Notes under the pieces: generated by a model
The model's database searches: none
The model's input: the letters and a program-made list of their open reading frames with translations, nothing else
Told to the model about the DNA's origin: nothing
Program-made: the position numbers and the translations under genes
Origin: Gallionella sp.
GTDB lineage: Bacteria; Pseudomonadota; Gammaproteobacteria; Burkholderiales; Gallionellaceae
DNA: 45,388 bases
Assembly: GCA_013043965.1 (NCBI GenBank)
Contig: JABEVF010000152.1
Location: 1-45,388 of the forward strand
Direction: 5' to 3'
Shown: positions 36,223 to 44,945 of the stretch, piece by piece
Layout: every line of letters begins with the position of its first letter
Numbering within the stretch: the first letter of the stretch is position 1

Positions 36223-36611
36223 ATTTTTTTATAAATCTGGTCGGGTGATTTCAATACCTCATCGACCTCGACCCACTGACCGTTTTCCAGTCGGCTGAAA
36301 AAACAACTCGCGCGCCCGGTATGACAGGCAATGCCGCCTTGCTGCTCGATTTGCAGCAGAATCACATCGGCATCGCAATCCACGCGTATCTCTTTGACGA
36401 TCTGAAAATGACCGGACTCTTCACCCTTATGCCACAGCTTCCTGCGCGAACGCGACCAATATACCGCCTGCTGTTTCTGCCAGGTTAACCGCAATGCCTC
36501 GCGATTCATCCAGGCCACCATCAGCACGCGCCCGGTCGCCGCGTCTTGCGCGATGGCGGGGACTAAGCCGTCGTCTGACCAATTGATTTTATTCAGCCAG
36601 GTCTCGCTCAT
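36219..36611 (-). CDS. hisI: Phosphoribosyl-AMP cyclohydrolase
   Basis: 130 residues; third step of histidine synthesis. Zinc/Mg motifs [26 protein letters not shown] and a C-terminal [14 protein letters not shown]. The TAG stop lies within the GTAG end of the adjacent REP repeat, so the last one or two residues may have been set by the insertion. Confidence 0.95.
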   Translation of the reverse strand: MSETWLNKINWSDDGLVPAIAQDAATGRVLMVAWMNREALRLTWQKQQAVYWSRSRRKLWHKGEESGHFQIVKEIRVDCDADVILLQIEQQGGIACHTGRASCFFSRLENGQWVEVDEVLKSPDQIYKKM

Positions 36612-36705
36612 ACACGCAGCTCCGACAGGTTACTGGCACCGCCAGCCATGTGCGGTAGGAGGTGCGATGCGGTTATTCCCGCACCCGTCGCTTTCGCGCA
36701 CCGTG

Positions 36706-37464
36706 TCATAGCCGCACCTCGATGCCTTGTTGCGCCATGAACCGCTTCGCTTGCGGCACGGTGTACTCGCCGAAATGGAAAATACTCGCCGCCAGCACCG
36801 CGTCCGCGCCGCCCAGTTTCACACCATCGGCCAGATGCTGCAGATTTCCCACGCCGCCACTGGCGATCACCGGAATCTCTAACGCGTCGGTGACCGCGCG
36901 CGTCAGGGCCAGATCGAAACCGTTCTTCTGCCCGTCCCGGTCCATGCTGGTCAGCAGGATCTCGCCCGCGCCCAATCTCTGCATCTTGCTTGCCCATGCG
37001 ACCACATCCCGTCCCGTGGCCTTGCGCCCGCCGTGGGTGAACACTTCCCACCGGTCCGGCGCGACCTGTTTCGCGTCTATCGCCACCACAATGCACTGCG
37101 AACCGTAACGCGCGCTTGCATCGGCCACCAATTGCGGATTCACCACCGCAGCGGTATTGATACTGACTTTGTCCGCACCGGCATTGAGCAGATTGCGCAC
37201 GTCTTGCACCTCGCGCACCCCGCCGCCCACAGTCAGCGGGATGAACACCTGCGAAGCGACCTGTTCGATGATGCGGAAGAGTATCCCCCGGTCGTCGGAA
37301 CTCGCGGTGATGTCCAAAAACGTCAGCTCATCCGCGCCCTGACCGTCATAGCGCTTGGCGATCTCCACCGGATCACCCGCATCGCGCAGCTCGACAAAGC
37401 TCACGCCTTTGACCACGCGGCCGGCGGTCACATCCAGACAGGGAATGATACGTTTGGCGAGCAC
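36706..37464 (-). CDS. hisF: Imidazole glycerol phosphate synthase, cyclase subunit
   Basis: 252 residues, TIM barrel. [15 protein letters not shown] (catalytic Asp), [28 protein letters not shown] (second catalytic Asp), and [12 protein letters not shown]. The start codon is GTG at 37464. It works with HisH. It is followed by a 94-base gap before hisI holding GTAGGAGG-like sequence but no gene. Confidence 0.96.
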   Translation of the reverse strand: MLAKRIIPCLDVTAGRVVKGVSFVELRDAGDPVEIAKRYDGQGADELTFLDITASSDDRGILFRIIEQVASQVFIPLTVGGGVREVQDVRNLLNAGADKVSINTAAVVNPQLVADASARYGSQCIVVAIDAKQVAPDRWEVFTHGGRKATGRDVVAWASKMQRLGAGEILLTSMDRDGQKNGFDLALTRAVTDALEIPVIASGGVGNLQHLADGVKLGGADAVLAASIFHFGEYTVPQAKRFMAQQGIEVRL

Positions 37465-37469
37465 GGGAA

Positions 37470-38231
37470 TTAACGCAGCGTGGAAAGCTTGACCGGGGTC
37501 AGCTCATCGGCCAACGCTTGCGCTGCGCGCAGATCCAGCGAACCCTCATAGATCGCACGACCCGTGATCGCGCCCGTGATTCCTTCCTGATACACCGCGC
37601 ACAGCGCGCGGACATCATCGAGATTGGTGATGCCGCCGCTGGCGATCACAGGCACATGCAAGGGTCTGGCCAACTCCACGGTGGCGGGAATGTTCACGCC
37701 GGACAACATCCCATCGCGGCCGATGTCGGTGTAAATGACCGCCTCCACGCCATAGTCTTCAAAGCGTTTCGCCAGATCGCCCACGTCATGCCCGGTCAGC
37801 TTGGACCAACCGTCCACCGCCACCTTGCCGCCCTTGGCATCCAGACCCACCATGATGTGGCCGGGAAACGCATCGCAAGCCTCGTGCAGGAAGCCCGGCA
37901 CTTTTACCGCCGCCGTGCCGATGATGATGTAGGTCACGCCCAGGTCGAGATAACGCTCGATGGTCGAAAGATCGCGTATACCGCCACCCAGTTGCACTGG
38001 GACATCCAGACCCACTGCTTCGATGATGCTCTTCACCGCCGCCTCATTCTTGGGCTTGCCGGCAAACGCGCCATTCAGATCGACCAGATGCAGCCGTCTC
38101 GCGCCTTGCGCCAGCCAGTGTTTCGCCATCGCGGCGGGGTCTTCGGAAAACACCGTGGCATCTTCCATCAAACCTTGTTTGAGGCGCACACAATGACCGT
38201 CTTTCAAATCAATCGCAGGGATAATTAGCAT
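37470..38231 (-). CDS. hisA: ProFAR isomerase HisA
   Basis: 253 residues, TIM barrel. [49 protein letters not shown], and [12 protein letters not shown]. Five bases upstream of hisF. Confidence 0.96.
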   Translation of the reverse strand: MLIIPAIDLKDGHCVRLKQGLMEDATVFSEDPAAMAKHWLAQGARRLHLVDLNGAFAGKPKNEAAVKSIIEAVGLDVPVQLGGGIRDLSTIERYLDLGVTYIIIGTAAVKVPGFLHEACDAFPGHIMVGLDAKGGKVAVDGWSKLTGHDVGDLAKRFEDYGVEAVIYTDIGRDGMLSGVNIPATVELARPLHVPVIASGGITNLDDVRALCAVYQEGITGAITGRAIYEGSLDLRAAQALADELTPVKLSTLR

Positions 38232-38267
38232 GGCAGTACGTTAAAAAAATAATTAATAAAGGACCCT

Positions 38268-38307
38268 AAAAATCCAACCACACCGTATCGCGATGCGGTT
38301 GGATTTT
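38268..38307. terminator. Strong hairpin between hisH and hisA
   Basis: AAAATCCAACC and GGTTGGATTTT, extended to a 17-bp stem with two mismatches around a short loop, have T-runs on both sides. It could attenuate or end transcription in the middle of the his cluster. Confidence 0.65.
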
Positions 38308-38316
38308 GAGACCTGC

Positions 38317-38949
38317 CTAAGGGTTCCAGCGGGTAAAATTTTGCAGCAACTGCAAACCGGCTGCATGGCTTTTTTCGGGATGGAATTGCACCGCGAAAAG
38401 ATTATCTTGCGCCACCGCGCACACGAAAGCCTGCGGGTAGTCGCTGGTCGCCTGGACCAGGCTCGCCTGCCCGGGCTGCACATAATAGCTGTGCACATAA
38501 TAGAAACGTGCGTCTTGTTCTATGCCATCCCACAAGGCGTGCTCGGGGGTAATGTGCCGCACCCGGTTCCAACCCATGTGCGGCACCTTCAACCGGTTGC
38601 CTTGCGCGTCATGCAATCCATGGGCAAAGCGCAACACCTGGCCGCGCAACAATCCCAACCCGGCGACATCGCCCTCTTCACTATGCTCGAACAACATTTG
38701 CAGGCCGATACAGATACCGAGGAAGGGTTTGCTGCGCGCGGCCTCCATCACCGCAGCGCGCAAATTGCGGGCATCCAGCTCGCGCATGCAATCGGGCATC
38801 GCGCCCTGGCCGGGGAACACCACGCGCGCCGCGTCGGCGATCACCCGCGCATCATCCGTGACCACCACCTCCGCATCGGGGGCGACTTTGCGCACTGCCT
38901 GTTCGACCGAGCGCAAGTTGCCCATGCCGTAGTCAACAATCGCGATCAT
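38317..38949 (-). CDS. hisH: Imidazole glycerol phosphate synthase, glutaminase subunit
   Basis: 210 residues, class I glutamine amidotransferase. The nucleophile Cys is in FLGICIGLQMLF, with His/Glu in AVQFHPEKS and the oxyanion segment PGQGAMPDC. It supplies ammonia to HisF. Confidence 0.95.
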   Translation of the reverse strand: MIAIVDYGMGNLRSVEQAVRKVAPDAEVVVTDDARVIADAARVVFPGQGAMPDCMRELDARNLRAAVMEAARSKPFLGICIGLQMLFEHSEEGDVAGLGLLRGQVLRFAHGLHDAQGNRLKVPHMGWNRVRHITPEHALWDGIEQDARFYYVHSYYVQPGQASLVQATSDYPQAFVCAVAQDNLFAVQFHPEKSHAAGLQLLQNFTRWNP

Positions 38950-38962
38950 AGGAGTCTCGAAT

Positions 38963-39550
38963 TTATAGCGAACCTTTGGTGGAAGGCATCATCCCGGCCA
39001 TGCGCGCATCCTGCTCCAACGCCATGCGCAGTGCGCGGCCAAAAGCCTTGAAGATGGTCTCGGCTTGATGGTGAGCATTATTGCCCGCCAAATTATCGAT
39101 ATGCAGCGTGACCAGGGCATGGTTCACAAAGCCCTGGAAAAACTCATGGAACAGGTCCACATCGAACTGGCCGATGCTGCCGCGCACGAAGTCGCAGTTG
39201 AACACCAGGCCGGGCCGCCCGGACAGATCCAGCACCACGCGCGACAACGCCTCATCCAGCGGCACATAGGCATGGCCGTAACGGCGCAAGCCCTTCTTGT
39301 CGCCCACGGCCTGATTGAACGCCTGCCCCAGGGTGATACCGATGTCTTCCACGGTGTGATGCGCATCGATGTGCAAATCACCTTTGGCCGCGATGCTCAG
39401 ATCCAACAAACCGTGCCGGGCGACTTGATCCAGCATGTGGTCGAGGAACGGCAGCCCGGTATCGAACCGGGCTTGGCCCGACCCGTCCAGATTCAGCTCC
39501 ACGCTGATTTTGGTTTCCAGAGTATTTCGTGTAACGCTTGCGCTGCGCAT
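38963..39550 (-). CDS. hisB: Imidazoleglycerol-phosphate dehydratase
   Basis: 195 residues, monofunctional IGPD (no phosphatase domain). Mn-binding motifs: [23 protein letters not shown], and a late HHQAE. The start at 39550 just follows the hisC stop; the in-frame extension into hisC is rejected. Confidence 0.95.
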   Translation of the reverse strand: MRSASVTRNTLETKISVELNLDGSGQARFDTGLPFLDHMLDQVARHGLLDLSIAAKGDLHIDAHHTVEDIGITLGQAFNQAVGDKKGLRRYGHAYVPLDEALSRVVLDLSGRPGLVFNCDFVRGSIGQFDVDLFHEFFQGFVNHALVTLHIDNLAGNNAHHQAETIFKAFGRALRMALEQDARMAGMMPSTKGSL

Positions 39551-39552
39551 GT

Positions 39553-40650
39553 CTATTCGCCTTGTGCGAGTTGAGTAATAGTTTCTTGCAATGCCGCGAT
39601 AAATTTTTGATTCTCTTCTGGCGTGCCCACCGTCACGCGCAAACAATTTTCCAGCATCGCATGACTGCCGTGCAGATTCTTGATCAGCACACCGCGCTGC
39701 TTTATGCCCTCAAAAATTTCTCTGGCGCGCGCGATGCGCAACAACAAAAAATTCGCGGAGCTCGGATACACTCTCACTCCCTTGATGGCACTCAACTGCT
39801 GCGCCAACTGGCTGCGGTCTTGTTTGATCTGTTCGGCTTGGGCCAACAACACGTCGTGGTGATCCAACAAAGTCCCGGCCACCAACTGCGGCAAAACACC
39901 GACATTATACGGCAAGCGCAACTTTTCCAACTCATTCAACCAAGCCGCGTTGCCCGCCAGAAATCCCAAGCGCAATCCGGCCATGCCGAGCTTGGAAAAA
40001 GTGCGCATCACCAACAGATTCGGATAGTCCGCCAGATGCGGGATGAAGCTATCGTCGGCAAACGCGTAATAGGCTTCATCCACCACGACCAAGCCCGGTG
40101 CGGCAGCGATGATCGCCTCGATCTGTTGCGCGGAAAATAGATTGCCGGTGGGGTTGTTCGGGTACGCCAAAAAAATCAGCGCGGGCCGCTCGCGCGCTAT
40201 CGCGGCGAGCAGCCCGCTCATGTCCAGCGAAAAATCACTGTTCAGCTGCACGCCCGCATAACGCATACCGAGAAAGGTCGCGATCATCTTGTACATCACG
40301 AACGACGGCTCGATGCTCATCAGCGTCCCGCCCGGCTTATTCACCGCCATCGCCAACAACTGGATCAACTCGTCCGAACCGTTGCCCAACACTATCCCCA
40401 TATCCGCATCCAGCCCGAGCAGCGCGCGGATCTTTTGCTTCAATGCTTGCGGATTCGGATCGGGATAACGGTTGAGCGCGGCCCGGCTCACCACCGCCGC
40501 GATCTCTTCGCGCAAAGCTGGCGGGACGAGATACGGATTTTCCATCGCATCCAGCTTGACGTAGCCCTCACTGACCGGCACATGATAGGCGTGCAGCGCC
40601 AGGATTTCGGGGCGGATCAACTGGCTGACTAATGCAGAAATGGACGACAT
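39553..40650 (-). CDS. hisC: Histidinol-phosphate aminotransferase
   Basis: 365 residues, fold-type I PLP enzyme. [32 protein letters not shown], and the PLP Lys in [16 protein letters not shown]. First his gene of this run; hisG and hisD, often upstream in Betaproteobacteria, are not in the window. Confidence 0.96.
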   Translation of the reverse strand: MSSISALVSQLIRPEILALHAYHVPVSEGYVKLDAMENPYLVPPALREEIAAVVSRAALNRYPDPNPQALKQKIRALLGLDADMGIVLGNGSDELIQLLAMAVNKPGGTLMSIEPSFVMYKMIATFLGMRYAGVQLNSDFSLDMSGLLAAIARERPALIFLAYPNNPTGNLFSAQQIEAIIAAAPGLVVVDEAYYAFADDSFIPHLADYPNLLVMRTFSKLGMAGLRLGFLAGNAAWLNELEKLRLPYNVGVLPQLVAGTLLDHHDVLLAQAEQIKQDRSQLAQQLSAIKGVRVYPSSANFLLLRIARAREIFEGIKQRGVLIKNLHGSHAMLENCLRVTVGTPEENQKFIAALQETITQLAQGE

Positions 40651-40758
40651 AAACTTATGTAAACGGGTTCACCACAAGGCTGCGGAGCTTACCACAGCGG
40701 TGCTTTGCCGTGACACGCGGCACAAAAAACAAGTGTGCTTTCATTTACCTCTCACCCC

Positions 40759-40853
40759 GTAGGGCGGATGCACCCTAAAGGATATATCCGCCGCATGTAT
40801 CGCTCCTCGCATCGTTTGCTTGGCGGATAACGCCTTCGGCTCATCCGCCCTAC
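40759..40853. repeat. Element with GTAGGGCGGATG inverted ends
   Basis: 95 bases bounded by GTAGGGCGGATG and CATCCGCCCTAC. Internal arms (ATATATCCGCC, TTGGCGGATAACGCC) give further pairing. It has no open frame and sits between hisC and the small coiled-coil gene. It resembles the GTAG-type REP/MITE-like repeats of Proteobacteria. Confidence 0.8.
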
Positions 40854-40867
40854 GCGAGCTGTTCGGG

Positions 40868-41110
40868 TTAATGCATCTTCGCCAGAATACCGACCAGCAA
40901 TGCGATTTGTGCCACACCCAAACCAACCATCCACTTGATCATATCCAGCTTTAATTCCAGTAAATCGTGCTTGGTGGCCAATTGCGAATCTAGTGCCTCG
41001 GAAAAAACATCACTCTGCGCCTCGGCTAACGCGATGGCAGTTTTTTCTTCCATCCCCGCCTTCTTTAAGCGTTCAACAAATTTCAACGTATCGAAAGTCA
41101 CGGCACTCAT
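40868..41110 (-). CDS. Small coiled-coil membrane protein (DUF1640-like)
   Basis: 80 residues. FDTLKFVERLKKAGMEEKTA followed by a helical SQLATKHDLLELKLDMIKW stretch and a C-terminal transmembrane helix (VGLGVAQIALLVGILAK). This matches the short DUF1640/CCDC90-type proteins often found near repeats and mobile DNA. AGGAGG precedes the ATG. The function is unknown. Confidence 0.8.
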   Translation of the reverse strand: MSAVTFDTLKFVERLKKAGMEEKTAIALAEAQSDVFSEALDSQLATKHDLLELKLDMIKWMVGLGVAQIALLVGILAKMH

Positions 41111-41169
41111 GATGGCCTCCTAACAAAATTTAATGGGTGAAGTATAGCAAACCTCCTAAATGCAAGCGC

Positions 41170-41198
41170 AAAAAACAGGGAGACTGATGCCCCCTGTT
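41170..41198 (-). terminator. Second hairpin with minus-strand T-run
   Basis: AACAGGG and CCCTGTT with TTTTTT on the minus strand, downstream of the terminator at 41254. A back-up terminator for the cytochrome-porin transcript. Confidence 0.55.
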
Positions 41199-41253
41199 CA
41201 TCACAACTAATCAATCTGGATCAAACTTGTGTCATTCGCCCCACGCTGAAAAT

Positions 41254-41282
41254 AAAAAAGGGGGAGCCTGAGCTCCCCCTTT
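41254..41282 (-). terminator. Intrinsic terminator of the cytochrome-porin gene
   Basis: AGGGGGAGC and GCTCCCCCT stem around CTGA, followed on the minus strand by TTTTTT, 50 bases after the stop. Confidence 0.9.
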
Positions 41283-41334
41283 AAGTTTCAGCCAGCTTGC
41301 GCCGACTTATCCGATTTTACTTGGACTAACTAGA

Positions 41335-42708
41335 TCAGAATCCAAACGCCAGATCCATCATGATCTGTTGGTTGCCCATGTATGCACCAGCAAGGTTTTG
41401 TTGAATTTGCTGTTGCGCCGCGCTGTACATACCACCGCTGTATCGGGAGTAAGTCAACTCGGCACGGACGTTCAGCGCAAACGCGTAAGTCGCGCCCAGC
41501 ATGACGGCATTGTCGGTCAAGTTCGCACCAGTGGCCGCATCTTGCACACCGCTGTACGCACGACGCAAACCGAACTGCACGGTCGCCACGTTAGGAATCA
41601 CGCCGAGTTCTGCGCCAAAGTTGGCCGAACGCCTGCTGAGATTGCTCGTGTTGAACAGGTTGACACTGGCGGCATTGGCTGATCCGGGTGCGTCCGCGAA
41701 GGAAGCAATCAGCGTCAGCGGCATACCGGCCACATCGCCCATCATCTGCGCATCGATTGCGGCTGCCTTGGTATTTACAGCACCATTGGGACTAACAAGT
41801 CCAGTAAAAGTATTGGGGCCAATAGCTCCAGCAGCATCTTGTACACTGGTTCCGCTCCAGCTCTGGAAGCCGATCGCGGAATCAAACCCGGGAATGATGC
41901 TGGTCAGATACGCGCCGCGAACATAGTTGGAAGTCGGCCCGCCGGAAGCGCCGACACCCTGGCTCGCGCCCCATCTTGCGACGTTGGCGAAGAAGCTGTC
42001 GTTCGACGCGACCAGTGCCGCACCGTTGGCAGGCGTGGCGGTACCGATGTACTGCTGGGCGGAGATCGCAGGCATGTCGCTCTGGTTGAAGGCATGAACC
42101 GCAACCGCACCGGTGTTCAACACTTCCATGCTGTCGGCTACACCCAGACCGGTACTGAAGGGGACGACACCGGCTTTCACGCCGGCCACGTCAAACACGA
42201 AAGGCATCTTGAACCGGATCAGACCCGTGCCGGTTGAGGTTCCCATGGTGGTGCCGGGACCCGCGATGTTGATTTCAGCCTCGAAACCGATGTTTTCGGC
42301 GACGCGACCACCCGCGAACAGGCTAACCTGTTGGGGTATCTGCAACGAACCGTTGTTGCTGGTCTTAGTCATCGCGGTGGTTGGTACCGCAGCACCATGC
42401 GGTACAGCAGGATTAGTCAGATTTGCCGGGCCATTGGTTTTCGCGTAGGACATATTGCCGACGAGAGCCAAATTCAGGTTGGCAGGAATGGAAAGACCTT
42501 CGCCTTCAATTTTTTCCTCAGCGCCCATCATCGTGAAGCCGCCTTCTTTGAAAGCGCGACCGAAGCCGTTGATAACCGGGAAGTGTTGGTAGTGACATGC
42601 CGAGCAAGCCATGCCCGTTTGGCGGGCAAACGCTGGGATAGCCGATGCTTCTGGCGCAAACGCCACAGCAGCCATCACGCCGGCCAGTGAGAGAACGATT
42701 TTCTTCAT
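41335..42708 (-). CDS. Outer-membrane monoheme cytochrome-porin, Cyc2-like
   Basis: 457 residues. The Sec signal (MKKIVLSLAGVMAAVAFAPE, cleavage after ASA) is followed at once by PAFARQTGMACSACHYQHFP with one heme (Cys35, Cys38, His39) and FGRAFKEGGFTMMG. The rest has amphipathic beta-strand character and ends in Phe (DLAFGF), typical of outer-membrane barrels. The layout, one N-terminal heme fused to a barrel, is that of Cyc2-type Fe(II)-oxidising proteins, but related cytochromes of unknown role share it. The start at 42708 is set by GAGGAAAACACA. Confidence 0.75.
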   Translation of the reverse strand: MKKIVLSLAGVMAAVAFAPEASAIPAFARQTGMACSACHYQHFPVINGFGRAFKEGGFTMMGAEEKIEGEGLSIPANLNLALVGNMSYAKTNGPANLTNPAVPHGAAVPTTAMTKTSNNGSLQIPQQVSLFAGGRVAENIGFEAEINIAGPGTTMGTSTGTGLIRFKMPFVFDVAGVKAGVVPFSTGLGVADSMEVLNTGAVAVHAFNQSDMPAISAQQYIGTATPANGAALVASNDSFFANVARWGASQGVGASGGPTSNYVRGAYLTSIIPGFDSAIGFQSWSGTSVQDAAGAIGPNTFTGLVSPNGAVNTKAAAIDAQMMGDVAGMPLTLIASFADAPGSANAASVNLFNTSNLSRRSANFGAELGVIPNVATVQFGLRRAYSGVQDAATGANLTDNAVMLGATYAFALNVRAELTYSRYSGGMYSAAQQQIQQNLAGAYMGNQQIMMDLAFGF

Positions 42709-42799
42709 TGTGTTTTCCTCTGAATTTATAAATTTATAAAGGTGACCAGAAACAATCCTGTCGTGCCAATAAGACCTCCCTACCGACACTGGGGCGGAC

Positions 42800-42827
42800 T
42801 GTATAGAAGCATGCAAGGCGGTGTCAA
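42800..42827 (-). promoter_or_regulatory. Strong sigma-70 promoter of the cytochrome-porin gene
   Basis: TTGACA and TATACA with a 16-base spacer on the minus strand, about 90 bases upstream of the ATG. The -35 is a perfect consensus. Confidence 0.7.
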
Positions 42828-42842
42828 AGTGTTTTAGCTGAT

Positions 42843-42860
42843 TGTTGCATTTTTGCAACA
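42843..42860. promoter_or_regulatory. Palindrome upstream of the cytochrome-porin promoter
   Basis: TGTTGCA-TTTT-TGCAACA, a perfect dyad 16 bases upstream of the -35 element. It could be an activator site or part of the kinase 3' end. Confidence 0.45.
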
Positions 42861-42946
42861 CGACTTGCATCACGTGGAATTCCTGCGCCGCTCACTCCCG
42901 GTGCCCCATCGATTCTCACTACGTTTTGACAGCCGGCCCGACAAGC

Positions 42947-44710
42947 TTATCCGCGCAATTCGAAGCACACTTTGCCGTTTTGATTGCCTGCCAACGTCAG
43001 GCGGTAACCGAATTGCTCCGCCCATTTCGCGGCCTGATACAGCCCTATGCCCAGCCCTTGTTGGGAGCTGACCACGGCGCGCAACAAATTGGGGAGGCTG
43101 CCGCCGGGAACGGGCTGCCCGCTATCGCACACGCGTATGACCAATTCCGCCGCACGTTCCAACCCAAATAGCTTGTTGCTAGATGCTTGCTCGCGAACGG
43201 AATTCGCGAGCAGGCTCGCTCCCACAGGTGATTCTTGACCCAGGCCCAGTTCTACCCCGATCAAAATGTCCGGCTGAAATTGCCGCTTGCGCAGTGCGTT
43301 ATCCAGCAGGTTATCCAGCACACAATCGAACAGGGCCGCGGGGATTTTTTTATCGGGGATGATGTGTGGCGCGTGCCATGCGATTTGCAGGTGCTGGTTG
43401 CGCTGGCGCAGGCTGTCCCACCATGCCGGGAGCGGCAACATGGATGCGTCGCTGTCTTCGGTTTGCGGCTGTTGCAGCTTGCTCAAGGTCTGCTCGATAC
43501 GCTGGGTCAGGGAAGGGAGCTGCTGCTGCAAGAGTTGTTGCGCGCGGGCATCGCTGCTTTGCGCGATCACGGTCAGCGAGAACAGGGATTGCAGCATGTT
43601 CTTCAAATCGTGGGTCAGGCGAGAACCGGTTTCATAGACGGCTTGCATACGCGTGATGTCACGCAGGCTTTGTTCGCGCTGCTTGGCCTGGTAAAAATAG
43701 CCCACCAGCTGGCTGAGCAAACGCACATGCAACACCACGGTGGGGCTGAGTGCCTGTTTGGCATAGACCGTCAAACGCAGATCGGCCTCGTGCATCGCCA
43801 CCGCGTGCGGGCTGAACTGGCCGAGCTGGCCCGCCTTGTCGGGTGTCTGCCAGGACAGCCCGGACAGCCAGTGCAGATCGGCCAACAAGGCCATCGCGGA
43901 GGCCAGATAGCTTTCCGCGTCCGGCTCATGCTGCGCAACATCGGCGAGCCGCGTCAACCAATCCTCAAACGGCGTGCCGATGTTCAGCAAATATCGCGAG
44001 AATACCACTTGCAGGCCATTGAAGCCAAACAGGGGGTTCCACAACCCGCCCAGGGCCAACAAGACCAATCCCATCAGAAACAAGGTGCGCAGCAGGGCAT
44101 CGAGGTAATCGGTATGCGCCAAAGTCATGAACGCCAGACTACCCAGCACCACCAAAGCCAACAGCATGAACAACAACAGGCTATAGAAAAAATCGATGGT
44201 CTGGGTCGTGTCGGCCCCGCGGTCGTCCGAGGGCAACAACAACAATGCGGGCAACAGCACGGGCAGCACATAACTGAGGAACAAGCGACCGATCTCGATG
44301 CTGTGTTCGGCCGCAAACAAATTGGGCACCACCCAAAGCAGCAGCAGCGTCAACAGATAGACCATCTGGGTCAGGCTGAACACGCGCGCCCAGATCGAAC
44401 GGTGCGCCAGCACGCGCCCGCCCACCAAGCCGAACAACCCGATCAGCCAGAACGCCATGACCCACCAATTCAGCGAGAACATCACCACCAGAGCGGCAAC
44501 GGCAATGAACACCATCGCGCGGATACTCAGCTGCCCGTCGCCCCGCCACAGCGGCTGCCAGATCAGGAACAGCCCCAGATGGGCGAGCATCAGCGGATGC
44601 GCCCACGGGCTGTTCACACCGACCAGCAAAACACCGTGCAAGACCAGGAGCATCGCCAGCAACAACCAGCGACCCGCGCGCAAACGATTGCCCAAATTAA
44701 GCGTCAGCAT
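42947..44710 (-). CDS. Membrane sensor histidine kinase
   Basis: 587 residues. About eight to nine hydrophobic segments fill residues 15-230, with no obvious periplasmic sensor domain. A cytoplasmic linker leads to the dimerisation His in SRLTHDLKNML (about residue 367) and an HATPase domain with DNLLDNALRK, VCDSGQPV and GLGIGLYQAAKW. A translated REP repeat adds about 24 residues (near 494-517, SPVGASLLANSV) inside the ATPase domain. The start at 44710 has AGGTGGGTGATGG upstream. No response regulator is adjacent. The HDLKN His box resembles that of PrsK-type kinases. Confidence 0.88.
   Translation of the reverse strand: MLTLNLGNRLRAGRWLLLAMLLVLHGVLLVGVNSPWAHPLMLAHLGLFLIWQPLWRGDGQLSIRAMVFIAVAALVVMFSLNWWVMAFWLIGLFGLVGGRVLAHRSIWARVFSLTQMVYLLTLLLLWVVPNLFAAEHSIEIGRLFLSYVLPVLLPALLLLPSDDRGADTTQTIDFFYSLLLFMLLALVVLGSLAFMTLAHTDYLDALLRTLFLMGLVLLALGGLWNPLFGFNGLQVVFSRYLLNIGTPFEDWLTRLADVAQHEPDAESYLASAMALLADLHWLSGLSWQTPDKAGQLGQFSPHAVAMHEADLRLTVYAKQALSPTVVLHVRLLSQLVGYFYQAKQREQSLRDITRMQAVYETGSRLTHDLKNMLQSLFSLTVIAQSSDARAQQLLQQQLPSLTQRIEQTLSKLQQPQTEDSDASMLPLPAWWDSLRQRNQHLQIAWHAPHIIPDKKIPAALFDCVLDNLLDNALRKRQFQPDILIGVELGLGQESPVGASLLANSVREQASSNKLFGLERAAELVIRVCDSGQPVPGGSLPNLLRAVVSSQQGLGIGLYQAAKWAEQFGYRLTLAGNQNGKVCFELRG
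43188..43227 (-). repeat. Pseudomonas-style REP repeat inside the histidine kinase gene
   Basis: On the minus strand GTGGGAGCGAGCCTGCTCGC is followed by inverted arms TGCTCGCGAA and TTCGCGAGCA with a five-base spacer. The sequence class is that of intergenic REPs, but here it is in frame and open, encoding PVGASLLANSVREQASS. Confidence 0.88.
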
Positions 44711-44833
44711 TCCATCACCCACCTGTTGAAATTTCGTCAAAGCCTCTTAAATATCTCAAATATTGGAGCTCAACAAGGGCGCCAGCATCCCTCATCCCCA
44801 CCTGCTCGAAACTCAAACAAAGAAACTATCCGG

Positions 44834-44861
44834 TTGATACTGAATAATATTCGGCTATAAT
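44834..44861 (+). promoter_or_regulatory. Sigma-70 promoter of the prepilin gene
   Basis: TTGATA and TATAAT with a 16-base spacer, about 85 bases upstream of the ATG. Confidence 0.65.
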
Positions 44862-44945
44862 TCCGCTGATTCAAAGAATCGTTCTGGCGTTGCATGGCAC
44901 AACACTTGCTGTGTGTTCAGCACAATACAACAAGGAGAATACATC

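Noticed and set aside
36608-37096. Minus-strand frame overlapping hisF
   Set aside because: Off-frame to a clear hisF; Arg/Gly-rich composition typical of a shadow.
43235-44860. Long plus-strand open frame (541 codons), Gln/His rich
   Set aside because: Antisense to the histidine kinase; the composition is that of a mirror of a Leu-rich membrane protein.
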